From Sandaracinobacteroides saxicola (lineage in GTDB: Bacteria > Pseudomonadota > Alphaproteobacteria > Sphingomonadales > Sphingomonadaceae): a stretch of 64,000 nt of DNA. The stretch lies in contig NZ_CP059851.1 in assembly GCF_014117445.1 (NCBI RefSeq), positions 1 through 64,000 on the forward strand, given 5' to 3'. Numbering within the stretch: position 1 is the first letter of the stretch; each line of letters opens with the position of its first letter. The notes under the pieces were generated by a model that saw nothing but the letters and a program-made list of their open reading frames with translations, was not told the origin of the DNA and did not search any database. Shown in pieces: positions 63,297-64,000 of the stretch. The position numbers and the translations under genes are program-made.

Positions 63297-64000
63297 TCAG
63301 CCGAGCTTGGCAGTCAATTCCGGCACGATCGTGAACAGGTCGCCGACCAGGCCATAGTCGGCCACCTGGAAGATCGGGGCTTCCTCGTCCTTGTTGATGG
63401 CGACGATGACCTTCGAATCCTTCATGCCGGCGAGATGCTGGATGGCGCCGGAGATGCCGACCGCGACATAGAGTTCGGGGGCAACGATCTTGCCGGTCTG
63501 GCCGACCTGATAATCGTTCGGCATGTAGCCGGCGTCGACCGCGGCGCGGGACGCACCGACGGCGGCACCCAGCTTGTCGGCGAGCGGCTCGATCACGCTG
63601 TGGAAATTGTCGGCGCTGGCAAGCGCGCGGCCGCCGGAGACGATGATCTTGGCGGCGGTCAGGTCGGGGCGGGCGGACACGGTCTTTTCCGCGCCGACGA
63701 AGCTGCTGATGCCGGCGTCCGCGGCGCCGCCGATGGCCTCGACCGGCGCGCTGCCGCCGGTGACCGCCTTCGCGAAAGCCGTTGGCCGGATGGTGACGAT
63801 GACCTTGGCGTCGCCGCTGCTGACGGTGGCGATGGCCTGGCCGCCATAGATGGGGCGGGTGAAGCTGGTGGGGCTTTCGACCGAGAGGATGTCGCTGACC
63901 TGCGCGACATCGAGCAGGGCGGCGACGCGCGGCGTGACATTCTTGCCGAAGGTCGAGGAGGTGGCGACAAGCGCGCTATAGTTCGCCATCAGGCCGGCGA
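63297..64000 (-). CDS. etfA: Electron transfer flavoprotein alpha subunit, C-terminal part (cut by window edge)
   Basis: Carries electrons from acyl-CoA dehydrogenases to the quinone pool. Only the last ~234 codons are present; the frame continues past base 64000 ([23 protein letters not shown]...). FAD-binding motifs are [57 protein letters not shown] and [26 protein letters not shown], the ETF-alpha C-terminal signature. Its partner etfB is expected upstream, outside the window. It is the likely acceptor for the acyl-CoA dehydrogenases at 20525 and 32322. Confidence 0.94.
   Translation of the reverse strand, partial: AGLMANYSALVATSSTFGKNVTPRVAALLDVAQVSDILSVESPTSFTRPIYGGQAIATVSSGDAKVIVTIRPTAFAKAVTGGSAPVEAIGGAADAGISSFVGAEKTVSARPDLTAAKIIVSGGRALASADNFHSVIEPLADKLGAAVGASRAAVDAGYMPNDYQVGQTGKIVAPELYVAVGISGAIQHLAGMKDSKVIVAINKDEEAPIFQVADYGLVGDLFTIVPELTAKLG

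Overview
This window reads as chromosomal DNA of a GC-rich alphaproteobacterium, most likely a sphingomonad (Sphingomonadales). The evidence is four secreted proteins ending in the PEPxxWA-type PEP-CTERM tail typical of that group (14924-15862, 15939-16871, 58921-60387, and a looser variant at 26958-27551), very strong G/C third-position bias, and the gene families present. It is almost all housekeeping sequence, densely packed, with many ATGA, TAATG or TGATG stop/start overlaps. I found no rRNA, tRNA, CRISPR array or prophage.

Layout. 1-3.2 kb: start of malic enzyme (left edge) and mutS, which carries a perfect parS-like palindrome. 3.3-9 kb: dnaQ, hpf, ptsN (bracketed by two copies of a ~145-bp palindromic repeat), rlmH, then the chain ctpA-yqaA-dsbB-coq7. 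9-14.5 kb: a glycosyltransferase and the ilvB-ilvH-ilvC operon, interrupted twice by AT-rich foreign genes. 14.6-21.7 kb: tandem GDSL esterases, miaA/serB with overlapping divergent starts, a 26-residue membrane peptide, arfB, a Bcr-type exporter, glutaryl-CoA dehydrogenase. 21.8-27 kb: an accessory island with an IS110-type remnant, an orphan Rhs C-terminus carrying an M15-peptidase-like toxin domain with a coupled exported candidate immunity protein, and an unknown secreted protein between long direct repeats. 27-36.5 kb: PEP-CTERM protein and CadC-like regulator with an 11-bp-phased operator, oxidoreductase, caspase-like peptidase with a coupled partner, acyl-CoA dehydrogenase, phosphoribosyltransferase, succinate-semialdehyde dehydrogenase. 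36.5-39.7 kb: tatC-tatB-tatA, scpB, prfB (programmed frameshift). 39.7-52.1 kb: an AT-rich zinc-finger-like gene, AraC regulator, pyrD, ggt, acyl-CoA ligase, AAA ATPase, methylmalonyl-CoA mutase, an AbrB/Doc toxin-antitoxin pair, pirin, infC with a probable AUA start. 52.1-64 kb: small secreted proteins, TonB receptor plus PepSY protein, thiolase, 3-hydroxyacyl-CoA dehydrogenase, phytase-like esterase, reductase/TetR pair, a HisC-like aminotransferase with an export signal, and etfA (right edge).

Metabolic theme: glutaryl-CoA dehydrogenase, a second acyl-CoA dehydrogenase, acyl-CoA ligase, thiolase, 3-hydroxyacyl-CoA dehydrogenase, methylmalonyl-CoA mutase and EtfA form a scattered set for acyl-CoA breakdown, with EtfAB as the expected electron acceptor.

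Most interesting for new biology: (1) two AT-rich genes, one encoding a HEPN-like helical protein and one a membrane-anchored protein, spliced with stop/start overlaps or minimal gaps into the essential ilv operon; (2) the Rhs/M15 toxin with a periplasmic candidate immunity protein; (3) the caspase-like peptidase with its TAATG-coupled small partner.
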